Shown here: positions 17,453-25,187 of the stretch, piece by piece
Numbering within the stretch: the first letter of the stretch is position 1
Layout of the letters: each line of letters opens with the position of its first letter
NCBI GenBank assembly: GCA_903838565.1
Contig: CAILZB010000029.1
Span: 1-57,591 of the forward strand
Length of the DNA stretch: 57,591 nt
From: an uncultured beta proteobacterium
GTDB taxonomy: Bacteria > Pseudomonadota > Gammaproteobacteria > Burkholderiales > Burkholderiaceae_C
Direction: 5' to 3'
The notes under the pieces: model-generated
What the model was told of the DNA's origin: nothing
Seen by the model: the letters and a program-made list of their open reading frames with translations, nothing else
Databases searched by the model: none
Made by a program: the position numbers and the translations under genes

Positions 17453-17962
17453 ATGTTGTTGAATGTTCTGGATGCGGCACCGCGCCGCGTGTTGCTGGCA
17501 CTGTGCGCGGTGAGTATCGCGATGCTGGGTTTCGGCCTGTATTTGCAGCACGTGGTGGGGCTGAACCCATGCCCGATGTGCATCGTGCAGCGCTATGCGC
17601 TGTTGCTGGTGGCGCTGGTGGCGGGCTTGACCAGCCTCTCGCAGCGCCGGGGGTTTCAGGTCGGCGGCGTGGCGCTGGCCACGTTGATCGCGCTCGGAGG
17701 CGCTTTTGTGGCGGCGCGCCAAAGCTTCCTGCAGTGGTATCCGCCGCAGGAGGCCTCCTGCGGGCGCGACCTTTACGGCATGATTGAGACCTTTCCGCTC
17801 AAGCGTGCCATTCCCATGATTTTCAAGGGCAGCGGCGACTGTACGGCGGTGGACTGGACCTTCCTCGGGGGGTCGCTTGCCAACTGGTCGTTCGTCGTGT
17901 TCAGCGCCATCATCCTGCTATGCAGTCTGCTGATCTGGCGTGGCTCCAGGGCCCGTGCCTGA
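17453..17962 (+). CDS. dsbB: Disulfide bond formation protein DsbB
   Basis: DsbB reoxidises periplasmic DsbA and passes electrons to quinones. The 169-residue protein has four transmembrane helices, the periplasmic CxxC at C40/C43 (NPCPMC) followed by IVQRYA, and the second cysteine pair C103 and C130 in the second periplasmic loop. AAGGGA upstream of ATG 17453 is a good Shine-Dalgarno. All four essential cysteines are present, so it should be functional. It is preceded by a terminator-like hairpin and followed in the same direction by a SIMPL-domain gene. Confidence 0.94.
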   Translation: MLLNVLDAAPRRVLLALCAVSIAMLGFGLYLQHVVGLNPCPMCIVQRYALLLVALVAGLTSLSQRRGFQVGGVALATLIALGGAFVAARQSFLQWYPPQEASCGRDLYGMIETFPLKRAIPMIFKGSGDCTAVDWTFLGGSLANWSFVVFSAIILLCSLLIWRGSRARA

Positions 17963-18001
17963 TCCAGGCCCGGCGGCTTTCTCTGCTCTGCAGGAGGTCA
18001 A

Positions 18002-18712
18002 GTGACTATCTATTCCAGACTCGCCCTGATGCTGCTGCTGGCGGTCGCCAGCGCCGGCCCGTGGGCGCAGGTGCCGCTGGCGCCTGTGTCGCAAAACGTG
18101 GTGCAGCTCGGCGCCAACGGTTCGGTGGAAGTGCAGCAGGACACGCTGAGCATTGCGTTGAGCACGACGCGTGACGGCATTGATGCGAATGCCGTGCAGT
18201 CCCAGCTCAAGACCGCGCTCGATGTCGCGCTGACCGAGGCGAAGAAAGCCGCGCTTGCGGGTCAGATGGAGGTGCGCACCGGCAGTTTCAGCCTGCTGCC
18301 GCGCTACGGCCGCGACGGCAAGCTCACCGGCTGGCAGGGCAGCGCGGAGCTGGTGCTTGAAGGCAAGGATGTGGCACGCATCAGCGCCACCGCCGGCAAG
18401 ATTGCGACGCTCACCGTGAGCAACGTCCAGTTCAGCTTGAGCCGCGAGCAGCGCGCACTGGCCGAGACCCAGGCCCAGGGCATGGCGATCGCGCGCTTTC
18501 GCAGCAAGGCGGACGAAATCGCCAAGTCGTTCGGATTCTCCGGCTACACGCTGCGCGAAGTCGCCGTCAACGCGAATGACCAGGGAGTGAGCCCGCGCAT
18601 TCGGATGATGGCGGCGGATAGCATGGCTTCGGCCGCCTCAGCTCCGCTGCCGGTGGAAGCCGGCAAAAGCACGGTCCTGGTGACGGTGTCGGGGTCGGTG
18701 CAGCTGCACTGA
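18002..18712 (+). CDS. SIMPL domain (DUF541) periplasmic protein
   Basis: A 236-residue secreted protein with signal peptide (LALMLLLAVASAGPWAQ) followed by a SIMPL/DUF541 domain with NGSVEVQQDTLSIALSTT near its start and VNVRTVTVSGSV-like ending (VLVTVSGSVQLH). The function of this family is poorly defined; members sit in the periplasm or outer membrane and have been linked to stress responses. The GTG start at 18002 is decided by AGGAGG four bases upstream. It lies 40 bp downstream of dsbB and may be co-transcribed. Confidence 0.85.
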   Translation: MTIYSRLALMLLLAVASAGPWAQVPLAPVSQNVVQLGANGSVEVQQDTLSIALSTTRDGIDANAVQSQLKTALDVALTEAKKAALAGQMEVRTGSFSLLPRYGRDGKLTGWQGSAELVLEGKDVARISATAGKIATLTVSNVQFSLSREQRALAETQAQGMAIARFRSKADEIAKSFGFSGYTLREVAVNANDQGVSPRIRMMAADSMASAASAPLPVEAGKSTVLVTVSGSVQLH

Positions 18713-18713
18713 C

Positions 18714-19484
18714 TTACTGGGCCACCCAGCCCCCATCCATATTCCAGGCAACGCCGCGGATGTTGATCGCGGCCGGGGAGCAGAAGAACACGGCCAGGGC
18801 GCCGAGCTCTTCAGGCGTGGTGAACTGCATCGACGGTTCCTTCTCGCCCAGCAGCAATTTCTTCGCCTCTTCGTTGGACACGCCCAAAGCGGCGGCTTTG
18901 GCGTCGACCTGCTTTTGCACCAAGGGCGTGAGCACCCAGCCGGGGCAGATTGCGTTGCAGGTGACGCCGCTGGTGGCGGTCTCGAGCGCGGTGACCTTGG
19001 TCAGGCCCACCAGCCCGTGCTTGGCCGCGACGTAGGCCGATTTCTCTGCTGAGCCCACCAGACCATGCACCGAGGCCAAGTTGATGATGCGGCCCCAGTT
19101 GGCGGTCTTCATCGCCGGCAGCGCCAGCCGCGTGGCGTGAAAGGCGCTGGAGAGGTTGATGGCGATGATGGCGTCCCAGCGCTCGACCGGGAAGTCTTCA
19201 ATCTTCGCCACGTGCTGGATGCCGGCGTTGTTCACCAGGATGTCGACCTGTCCGAACTCGGCTGCCGCGAAGGCCATCATGGCTTCGATCTCGGCCACGC
19301 GGCTCATGTCGGCACCGTGATACACCACTTTGGCGCCGAGCGCTTCAATGCTGGCCCTGGGGCCGGCGACGTCGCCGAAGCCGTTGAGCACGATGTTCGC
19401 ACCCTGGGCCGCCAGCGCCTGCGCGATGCCCAGACCGATGCCGCTGGTGGAGCCCGTGACCAGGGCGGTTTTTCCTTTGAGCAT
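18714..19484 (-). CDS. bdhA: D-3-hydroxybutyrate dehydrogenase (SDR family)
   Basis: This NAD-dependent enzyme interconverts 3-hydroxybutyrate and acetoacetate in polyhydroxybutyrate turnover. The 256-residue classical SDR has the glycine motif TGSTSGIG near residue 10, NNAG, the catalytic YVAAK with serine in LASVHGLVGS, and the BdhA-type ending GVAWNMDGGWVAQ. ATG 19484 is preferred because AGGAG lies seven bases upstream; ATG 19490 is too close to it. The gene converges with the SIMPL gene (2-bp gap) and is divergent from the hydrolase gene. Confidence 0.92.
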   Translation of the reverse strand: MLKGKTALVTGSTSGIGLGIAQALAAQGANIVLNGFGDVAGPRASIEALGAKVVYHGADMSRVAEIEAMMAFAAAEFGQVDILVNNAGIQHVAKIEDFPVERWDAIIAINLSSAFHATRLALPAMKTANWGRIINLASVHGLVGSAEKSAYVAAKHGLVGLTKVTALETATSGVTCNAICPGWVLTPLVQKQVDAKAAALGVSNEEAKKLLLGEKEPSMQFTTPEELGALAVFFCSPAAINIRGVAWNMDGGWVAQ

Positions 19485-19556
19485 ATTCATTCTCCTAAAT
19501 GTCTGATTGAGGCAATCCATGCCTTACGATGCCATTATCCAAAAACACATTGCATC

Positions 19557-20486
19557 ATGTCCGAACCTACGCTGAACTACGTAAGCTGTCCTGAAACCTG
19601 GAGCGACACCGCGCGGGCAGACGGCGCGAAAGCGCCGCAGCATCGCATGGCCTATTGGGAGTGGAATGCCACGGGGGACGCGGATTGCCCGCACGTGGTG
19701 CTGTGTGTGCACGGCCTGTCGCGCCAGGGGAGGGACTTTGACACGCTGGCGCGCGCTCTGCTGGAGCGCGCGACGCAGCCGCTGCGCGTGATCTGCCCCG
19801 ACGTCGTGGGCCGCGGCAACAGCGACTGGCTCAAAGACCCGATGGCGTACCAGATCCCGCATTACGCGGCCGACATGCTGGCGCTGCTGCAGCATCTGCA
19901 GCCGACGACGCTGGATTGGGTGGGCACCAGCATGGGCGGTCTCATCGGCATGGTGCTCGCCGGGCAGCCGGGCCTGCCTTTGCCTTGTCCGGTGCGCCGC
20001 CTGGTGCTCAACGACGTCGGGCCCAATGTCCAGTGGCAGGCGCTTGAGCGCATCGGACAGTACCTGGGCAACACCGGCTTCTTCAGGAGCGAGCAGGAGG
20101 CAGCAGACGCGCTGTGGGCGGGTTCCACCACCTTCGGCCCGCACACGCCCGAGCAGTGGCTGGCGCTGTCCCGGCCCATGCTCAAGCCGGTTGCGGGCGG
20201 CTTCACGCTGCACTACGACCCGGCCATCGCCAAGCCCTTTGCCGCGCTGACGCGCGAAGAGGCCGCGCAGGGAGACGCCCTGCTGTGGCAGCTGTATGAC
20301 CAGATCAGCGCGCGCACGCTGGTGACGCGCGGCGCGCAGTCCGACCTGTTGACACCGCCGACGGCGCAGGCCATGACGCAGCGCGGGCCGAAAGCGCGCA
20401 TCGTGGAATTTCCCGGCGTAGGGCATGCGCCAACCCTGGTGGCGCAGGACCAGGTCGATGCCGTGACCTCATTCCTGCTCGCATGA
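19557..20486 (+). CDS. Alpha/beta hydrolase
   Basis: A 309-residue cytoplasmic alpha/beta hydrolase. Motifs are CVHGLSRQGRDFD (oxyanion), GTSMGG with the nucleophile serine, DLLTPP holding the acid residue, and the catalytic histidine in GVGHAPTL. A 4-bp overlap couples it to relA, a pairing whose meaning is not obvious. The substrate cannot be read from sequence; homologues are usually annotated as generic esterases or hydrolases. Start ATG 19557 is the first plausible methionine after the divergent promoter. Confidence 0.85.
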   Translation: MSEPTLNYVSCPETWSDTARADGAKAPQHRMAYWEWNATGDADCPHVVLCVHGLSRQGRDFDTLARALLERATQPLRVICPDVVGRGNSDWLKDPMAYQIPHYAADMLALLQHLQPTTLDWVGTSMGGLIGMVLAGQPGLPLPCPVRRLVLNDVGPNVQWQALERIGQYLGNTGFFRSEQEAADALWAGSTTFGPHTPEQWLALSRPMLKPVAGGFTLHYDPAIAKPFAALTREEAAQGDALLWQLYDQISARTLVTRGAQSDLLTPPTAQAMTQRGPKARIVEFPGVGHAPTLVAQDQVDAVTSFLLA

Positions 20487-22729
20487 AGAGTCTGACCGCG
20501 CATGCGGGCGCGAGCCAGCTCGGCCACGCCGAGTTGATCGCCGCGACCGCTCACGGGCTGCCTGAGCAGCCGCAGGCATTGCAGCGCGCGCGCGCCTTCG
20601 CCGAGCCGCTGATCGGAACGCAGACGCTGGACACCGGGGAAAACGTCTGGGCCCATGCCGAGGCCGTGGCCGAGATCCTGAAAATGATCGGTGGCTCGGA
20701 AGCGATGCAGGCGGCCAGCTACCTCGTCTACGCCTGCGAGCATCTGAACAAACCGCAGGAGGTGATCGCCAAGGGCTTTGGCGAGAACTTTGCCGCGCTG
20801 GCCATGGAAACCACCAAGCTGGTGCGGGTGCAGCGCCAGGCTCGCCAGGGGAACACGGGCCTCGCTGGCCGCACGGCGTCGCCAGCGTTGCAGATGGAAA
20901 ACGTGCGCAAGATGCTGCTGGCGTTCTCGCGCGACCTGCGCGTGGTGATGCTGCGACTGGCGTCGCGCCTGCAAACCCTGCGCTACTACGCCGCGGCGAA
21001 AAAGCCCATGCCGCAGGGCATGGCGCACGAGTCGCTGCACGTCTTTGCCCAGTTGGCCAATCGTCTGGGCATCTGGGAAATCAAGTGGGAGATGGAGGAC
21101 CTGTCCTTTCGCTTCCTCGAGCCCGACACTTACCGGCAGGTGGCTAGGCTGCTGGACGAAAAGCGGGTCGAGCGCGAAGCGCATGTGGAGCAACTGCGCG
21201 CGGGTCTGCAGCAGCAGCTTAACGCGCAGGGCATCGCGGCCACGGTGCAGGGTCGGCCCAAGCACATCTACAGCATCGTCAAGAAGATGCGCGGCAAGGC
21301 GCTGCTGTTCGATCAGGTGTACGACATCCGTGCCCTGCGCGTGGTCGTGCCCACAGTGGCCGACTGCTACGCCGCACTGAGCTGGGTGCACGCGCAGTTT
21401 GTTCCTGTGGTGGAGGAGTTCGACGACTACATCGCCAAACCCAAGGCCAATGGCTACCAGTCGCTGCACACCATCGTGCGCGACGCCATGGGTCAGCCGG
21501 TGGAGATCCAGATCCGTACCCAGGCCATGCACGATCACGCCGAGCACGGCGTGGCGGCGCACTGGGCCTACAAGGAGGCGGGCGTCAAGGGCTACAGCGG
21601 CGTGAGCGCCAGCAGCGAGTACGACGCCAAGATCGCCGTGCTGCGCCAGTTGCTGGCCTGGGAGCGCGACCTCTCCGGTGCGGCACAGGCACCCGAGGGC
21701 GCGGACGCCCAAACGCTGCTCGAGGACCGCATCTACGTGCTCACACCCGACGCTGCGATCGTCGAGCTGCCCCAGGGCGCGACCGCGGTGGACTTCGCCT
21801 ACAGCGTGCACACCAGCCTGGGCCACCGCTGCCGGGGCGTGCGCCTGGACGGCGCGATGGTGCCGCTGAACACGCCGCTGAAGAACGGCCAGACCGTGGA
21901 AGTGATCGCTGCCAAGGAGGGCGGGCCATCGCGTGACTGGCTCAACCCCGAACTGGGCTTTCTGGCCAGTCACAGGGCGCGCGCCAAGGTACGCGCCTGG
22001 TTCAATGTGCAGGCGCTGGACGAGACCATTCGGCGCGGCCGCGAAGCCGTGGAAAAGCTGTTGCAGCGCGAAGGCAAGACCGCGCTCAAGCTGGACGATC
22101 TGGCGGTACGCCTGGGCTTCAAGGCGGCGGATGAATTGTTCGAGCTCGTGGGCAAGGACGAGTTCTCGCTTCGCACCATCGAGACCTTGCTGCGGCCTGC
22201 CGAAGCCGTGGTGTCCGAGGACGACCTGCTGGCGCAAAAACGTCAGCGTCTGGCCGAGCGCTCGACCAGCGGCGCGACCAAGGGCGATGTGCTGGTGGTG
22301 GGCATTGACTCGTTGCTGACACAGCTGGCCAAGTGCTGCAAACCCGCACCGCCGGATGAGATCCGCGGCTTTGTCACGCGCGGCAAAGGCGTGAGCATCC
22401 ACCGTGCCGATTGCAGCAATTTTCACGAGTTGATGGTGCGCAATGGCGAGCGCGTGATCGACGTGCAGTGGGGCCAACCCAAGGCCTTGAACGCGACGGT
22501 TTACCCCGTTGACGTGGCGGTGCAGGCGCACGATCGCCAGGGTCTGTTGCGCGACATCTCCGAAGTCTTCACCAAGGAGAAGATGAACGTCATCGGCGTG
22601 CAGACGCAGTCGGTCAAGGGCACGGCCTGGATGACGTTCACTGTGGAAGTGACCGACGCGGCACGCCTGGCCAAGGTGCTGGGCATCGTGCGCGACGTCG
22701 CCGGCGTGCAGTCCGCACGTCGACGCTGA
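20483..22729 (+). CDS. relA: (p)ppGpp synthetase RelA
   Basis: RelA makes the stringent-response alarmone (p)ppGpp on stalled ribosomes. The 748-residue protein has a pseudo-hydrolase domain in which the HD metal motif is lost (YACEH instead of HD), then the synthetase domain with EFDDYIAKPKANGYQSLHT. EFDD is the EXDD motif of monofunctional synthetases, as opposed to RXKD in bifunctional SpoT/Rel. The TGS domain (EDRIYVLTPDAAIVELPQGA), the zinc-finger region with CCKP and the C-terminal ACT domain follow. It is full length. The start overlaps the hydrolase gene by 4 bp. A spoT homologue would be expected elsewhere in the genome. Confidence 0.94.
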   Translation: MKSLTAHAGASQLGHAELIAATAHGLPEQPQALQRARAFAEPLIGTQTLDTGENVWAHAEAVAEILKMIGGSEAMQAASYLVYACEHLNKPQEVIAKGFGENFAALAMETTKLVRVQRQARQGNTGLAGRTASPALQMENVRKMLLAFSRDLRVVMLRLASRLQTLRYYAAAKKPMPQGMAHESLHVFAQLANRLGIWEIKWEMEDLSFRFLEPDTYRQVARLLDEKRVEREAHVEQLRAGLQQQLNAQGIAATVQGRPKHIYSIVKKMRGKALLFDQVYDIRALRVVVPTVADCYAALSWVHAQFVPVVEEFDDYIAKPKANGYQSLHTIVRDAMGQPVEIQIRTQAMHDHAEHGVAAHWAYKEAGVKGYSGVSASSEYDAKIAVLRQLLAWERDLSGAAQAPEGADAQTLLEDRIYVLTPDAAIVELPQGATAVDFAYSVHTSLGHRCRGVRLDGAMVPLNTPLKNGQTVEVIAAKEGGPSRDWLNPELGFLASHRARAKVRAWFNVQALDETIRRGREAVEKLLQREGKTALKLDDLAVRLGFKAADELFELVGKDEFSLRTIETLLRPAEAVVSEDDLLAQKRQRLAERSTSGATKGDVLVVGIDSLLTQLAKCCKPAPPDEIRGFVTRGKGVSIHRADCSNFHELMVRNGERVIDVQWGQPKALNATVYPVDVAVQAHDRQGLLRDISEVFTKEKMNVIGVQTQSVKGTAWMTFTVEVTDAARLAKVLGIVRDVAGVQSARRR

Positions 22730-22737
22730 CTTTGCCC

Positions 22738-24258
22738 TTAGGAAACTACCAGATTCTTGTACACGCCGCAGCCCAGGAACAGGTCGTCGGTGAGTTGAAT
22801 CACGTAGGACATCTTGGTTTGCACGCGTGCGGTGGTCGGGTTCGTGATGTCGTATTCGACCCAGCCGGGTTCGCGCGTGGCCTGCGCCACGATCGCGCTC
22901 ATCATGGCCTGTGCATTCACGCCCGGAATGTCGCGCGCATAAGTGCCGACCTTGGCCGGATTGCCGCCAAAAGCGGCGTAGCGGCTGTCACGGCCGAAAA
23001 CGAAGACGTACATGTCGCGGTCGAAATAGCCCTGGGCCGGATCCGTGATCTCGCGCAGGAAGGCCTCCAGGTTGGGGCTGCGACGGCGCTGCGCCATGGC
23101 GCGCTCGGCCATGGCCTTGGCCTCTTCCGGCGAACCTTGCTGCAACATGAAGCCGCCCACCGATTCGACCAACGTGCAAGCCCGGGCTTCCAGGTCCGCC
23201 GCCTGTGACACCGCGTGCTCGACCATCTGGGCGTTGTGCTGCGTGATCTCGTCGAGTTGTCGCACCGCGGTCGTGATCTCCATCAGGCCCGAGCTCTGCT
23301 CCGCGCTGGAGGTTGATATCTGCGACATATTGCTCGCCACATCGCGTATGCCCGTGACGATCTGCGTCATGTTGCCGCCGGCGACGCGGATGCGCTGCAC
23401 GCTCGCTGCCACCTGCGCCGACGAGGTGCCGATGAGCTGGCGGATCTCCTTGGACGATTCGGCCGAGCGCTGCGCCAGCGATCGCACCTCGCTCGCGACC
23501 ACGGCAAAACCGCGGCCCGATTCGCCGGCGCGCGCCGCCTCCACCGCGGCGTTGAGCGCCAGGATGTTGGTCTGGAAGGCCAGGCCGTCGATCACGCTCA
23601 CGATCTCGTCCATGCGCTTGGCGCTGCTCTGGATCGCCTCCACCGAGGCAATCGCTTCGGCCATGATGGCCGCGCCCGAGTCGGCCGCATCGCGCACGCG
23701 GGTGGCCTGTGAGTTGGCGTGGGCCGCGGTCTGGGCGTTGCCCTGGACCGTGGATGACAACTGCTCGACGCTGGCGGCGGTCTGCTCCAGGTTGGCGGCC
23801 TGCTGTTCGGTCCGATCCGACAACTCGCGGTAACCGTTAGCCAGGCTGGTTCCGGAGTGCGCGACAAAGGCGGCGTTGCTGCGCACGTTGGCCACCATCG
23901 CTGAAATGGTGGTTCCGATTTCGGCGGCGCTGCGCGCCAGCTCGCCGACCTCGTCGCGGCCGGTGACGCTGAGCTGGACGCGCATGTCGCCGCGGACGAT
24001 CTTCTCCAGCGCCTGCGTCACCTGTGCCAGGTCCTGCGCCAGGCTGCCGTAAAGAGAGGCAAGCAAATACACCGACAGAACCAGACAGGCGACGCTCAGC
24101 CATAGCACCACGCCGCCTGTGGCCGGCTCCGACACGAACGCGCGCAGCAGCAGCACAAGGGAGGGCGTCAATAGCGCGGCGGCAAGCAGCGTCAGCTTCG
24201 CCGCCAGGCGCAGCTTGCGCATCAACATCAAACCGGGGGCAAGGGTTTTATTGAACAT
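22738..24258 (-). CDS. Methyl-accepting chemotaxis protein with C-terminal Cache domain
   Basis: A 506-residue chemoreceptor. Two hydrophobic segments (about 20-40 and 50-70) bracket a very short external loop, so there is almost no periplasmic sensor. A HAMP domain follows (about 70-125), then the signalling coiled coil whose tip [20 protein letters not shown] lies near 223-242. After the coiled coil, residues 376-503 form a Cache-like domain ([34 protein letters not shown]). In this topology the Cache domain is cytoplasmic. It converges on relA with an 8-bp gap. Ligand unknown. Confidence 0.9.
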   Translation of the reverse strand: MFNKTLAPGLMLMRKLRLAAKLTLLAAALLTPSLVLLLRAFVSEPATGGVVLWLSVACLVLSVYLLASLYGSLAQDLAQVTQALEKIVRGDMRVQLSVTGRDEVGELARSAAEIGTTISAMVANVRSNAAFVAHSGTSLANGYRELSDRTEQQAANLEQTAASVEQLSSTVQGNAQTAAHANSQATRVRDAADSGAAIMAEAIASVEAIQSSAKRMDEIVSVIDGLAFQTNILALNAAVEAARAGESGRGFAVVASEVRSLAQRSAESSKEIRQLIGTSSAQVAASVQRIRVAGGNMTQIVTGIRDVASNMSQISTSSAEQSSGLMEITTAVRQLDEITQHNAQMVEHAVSQAADLEARACTLVESVGGFMLQQGSPEEAKAMAERAMAQRRRSPNLEAFLREITDPAQGYFDRDMYVFVFGRDSRYAAFGGNPAKVGTYARDIPGVNAQAMMSAIVAQATREPGWVEYDITNPTTARVQTKMSYVIQLTDDLFLGCGVYKNLVVS

Positions 24259-24323
24259 ATTCCTAACGGGTCCACCGCAGCGGCCGACGGGCCTCTTTCG
24301 CGGCGGAACCGCATGCTAGCCGT

Positions 24324-25187
24324 TTAGCTCGTCGCGTGCGTCGGTGTATTCACTGACTCGGGTTCAAAAAGCAGTCGTTTCTCGCCGCTGTAGCACAGGA
24401 AGCGCCGGTTCGTGGCGCGCCCGACGGCGCACAGCCCCAGACGCTGCGCGACCTCGAGTCCCATTTGCGTGATGCCGCTGCGCGAGACCACGATCGGCAC
24501 ACCCATCTGCGCGGACTTGATCACCATCTCGCTGGTGAGGCGCCCGGTGGTGTAGAAAACCTTGTCGGCGCCGTTCATGGCCACGTCCTGCATCCACATC
24601 CAGCCGGCAATGGTGTCGATGGCGTTGTGCCGCCCCACGTCTTCGACAAAAACGAGCATGGTCTCGCGTTGAAAGAGTGCGCAGCCGTGGACCGATCCGG
24701 CCGACTTGTAGGTGGTGTCCGCCAGCCGGATGGTGTTGACGATGGCGTAGAGCTGGGTCTGGGTCAGCTGTGCGTCCGGCAGCACCAGACTGTGCACCTG
24801 AGCCATCAGATCGCCAAACACGCTGCCCTGGCCACAGCCGGTCGTGACCACGCGTTTGGCCGTGCGCTGCTCGATGTCGGAGATGCCCTGGCGCGTCTTG
24901 ACGGCAGCCGCGCCCACTTCCCAGTCGACGCTGATGGATTCGATTTCATCGACGCTGTGCACCAGGCCCTGATTGCGCAGGAAGCCCAGCACCAGCAGTT
25001 CCGGCTGGGCGCCCAGCGTCATCAGCGTCACCAGCTCGCGCTTGTCCACATAGACCGTGAGCGCGCGCTCAGCCGGAATCGATACCGACTCGACCTGACC
25101 GCGCTCGTTCAGCGCCTCCAACTCGCGCGTCAGCGGCGCGCGAGCCTGGGTCAGCGTGGGTAGACGGCGCGGACCGGCCAAGCTCAA
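24324..25187 (-). CDS. fdhD: Formate dehydrogenase accessory sulfurtransferase FdhD
   Basis: FdhD sulfurates the molybdenum cofactor before insertion into formate dehydrogenase. The 287-residue protein has the loop TTGCGQGSVF, FVEDVGRHNAIDTIAGW, and the C-terminal TGRLTSEMVIKSAQMGVPIVVSRSG. The first cysteine of the E. coli CxxC loop is present but the second is replaced by glycine. Translation appears to start at TTG 25187, overlapping the fdsA stop by 4 bp; no in-frame ATG exists early enough. It is the last gene of the formate dehydrogenase operon. Confidence 0.93.
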   Translation of the reverse strand: MSLAGPRRLPTLTQARAPLTRELEALNERGQVESVSIPAERALTVYVDKRELVTLMTLGAQPELLVLGFLRNQGLVHSVDEIESISVDWEVGAAAVKTRQGISDIEQRTAKRVVTTGCGQGSVFGDLMAQVHSLVLPDAQLTQTQLYAIVNTIRLADTTYKSAGSVHGCALFQRETMLVFVEDVGRHNAIDTIAGWMWMQDVAMNGADKVFYTTGRLTSEMVIKSAQMGVPIVVSRSGITQMGLEVAQRLGLCAVGRATNRRFLCYSGEKRLLFEPESVNTPTHATS

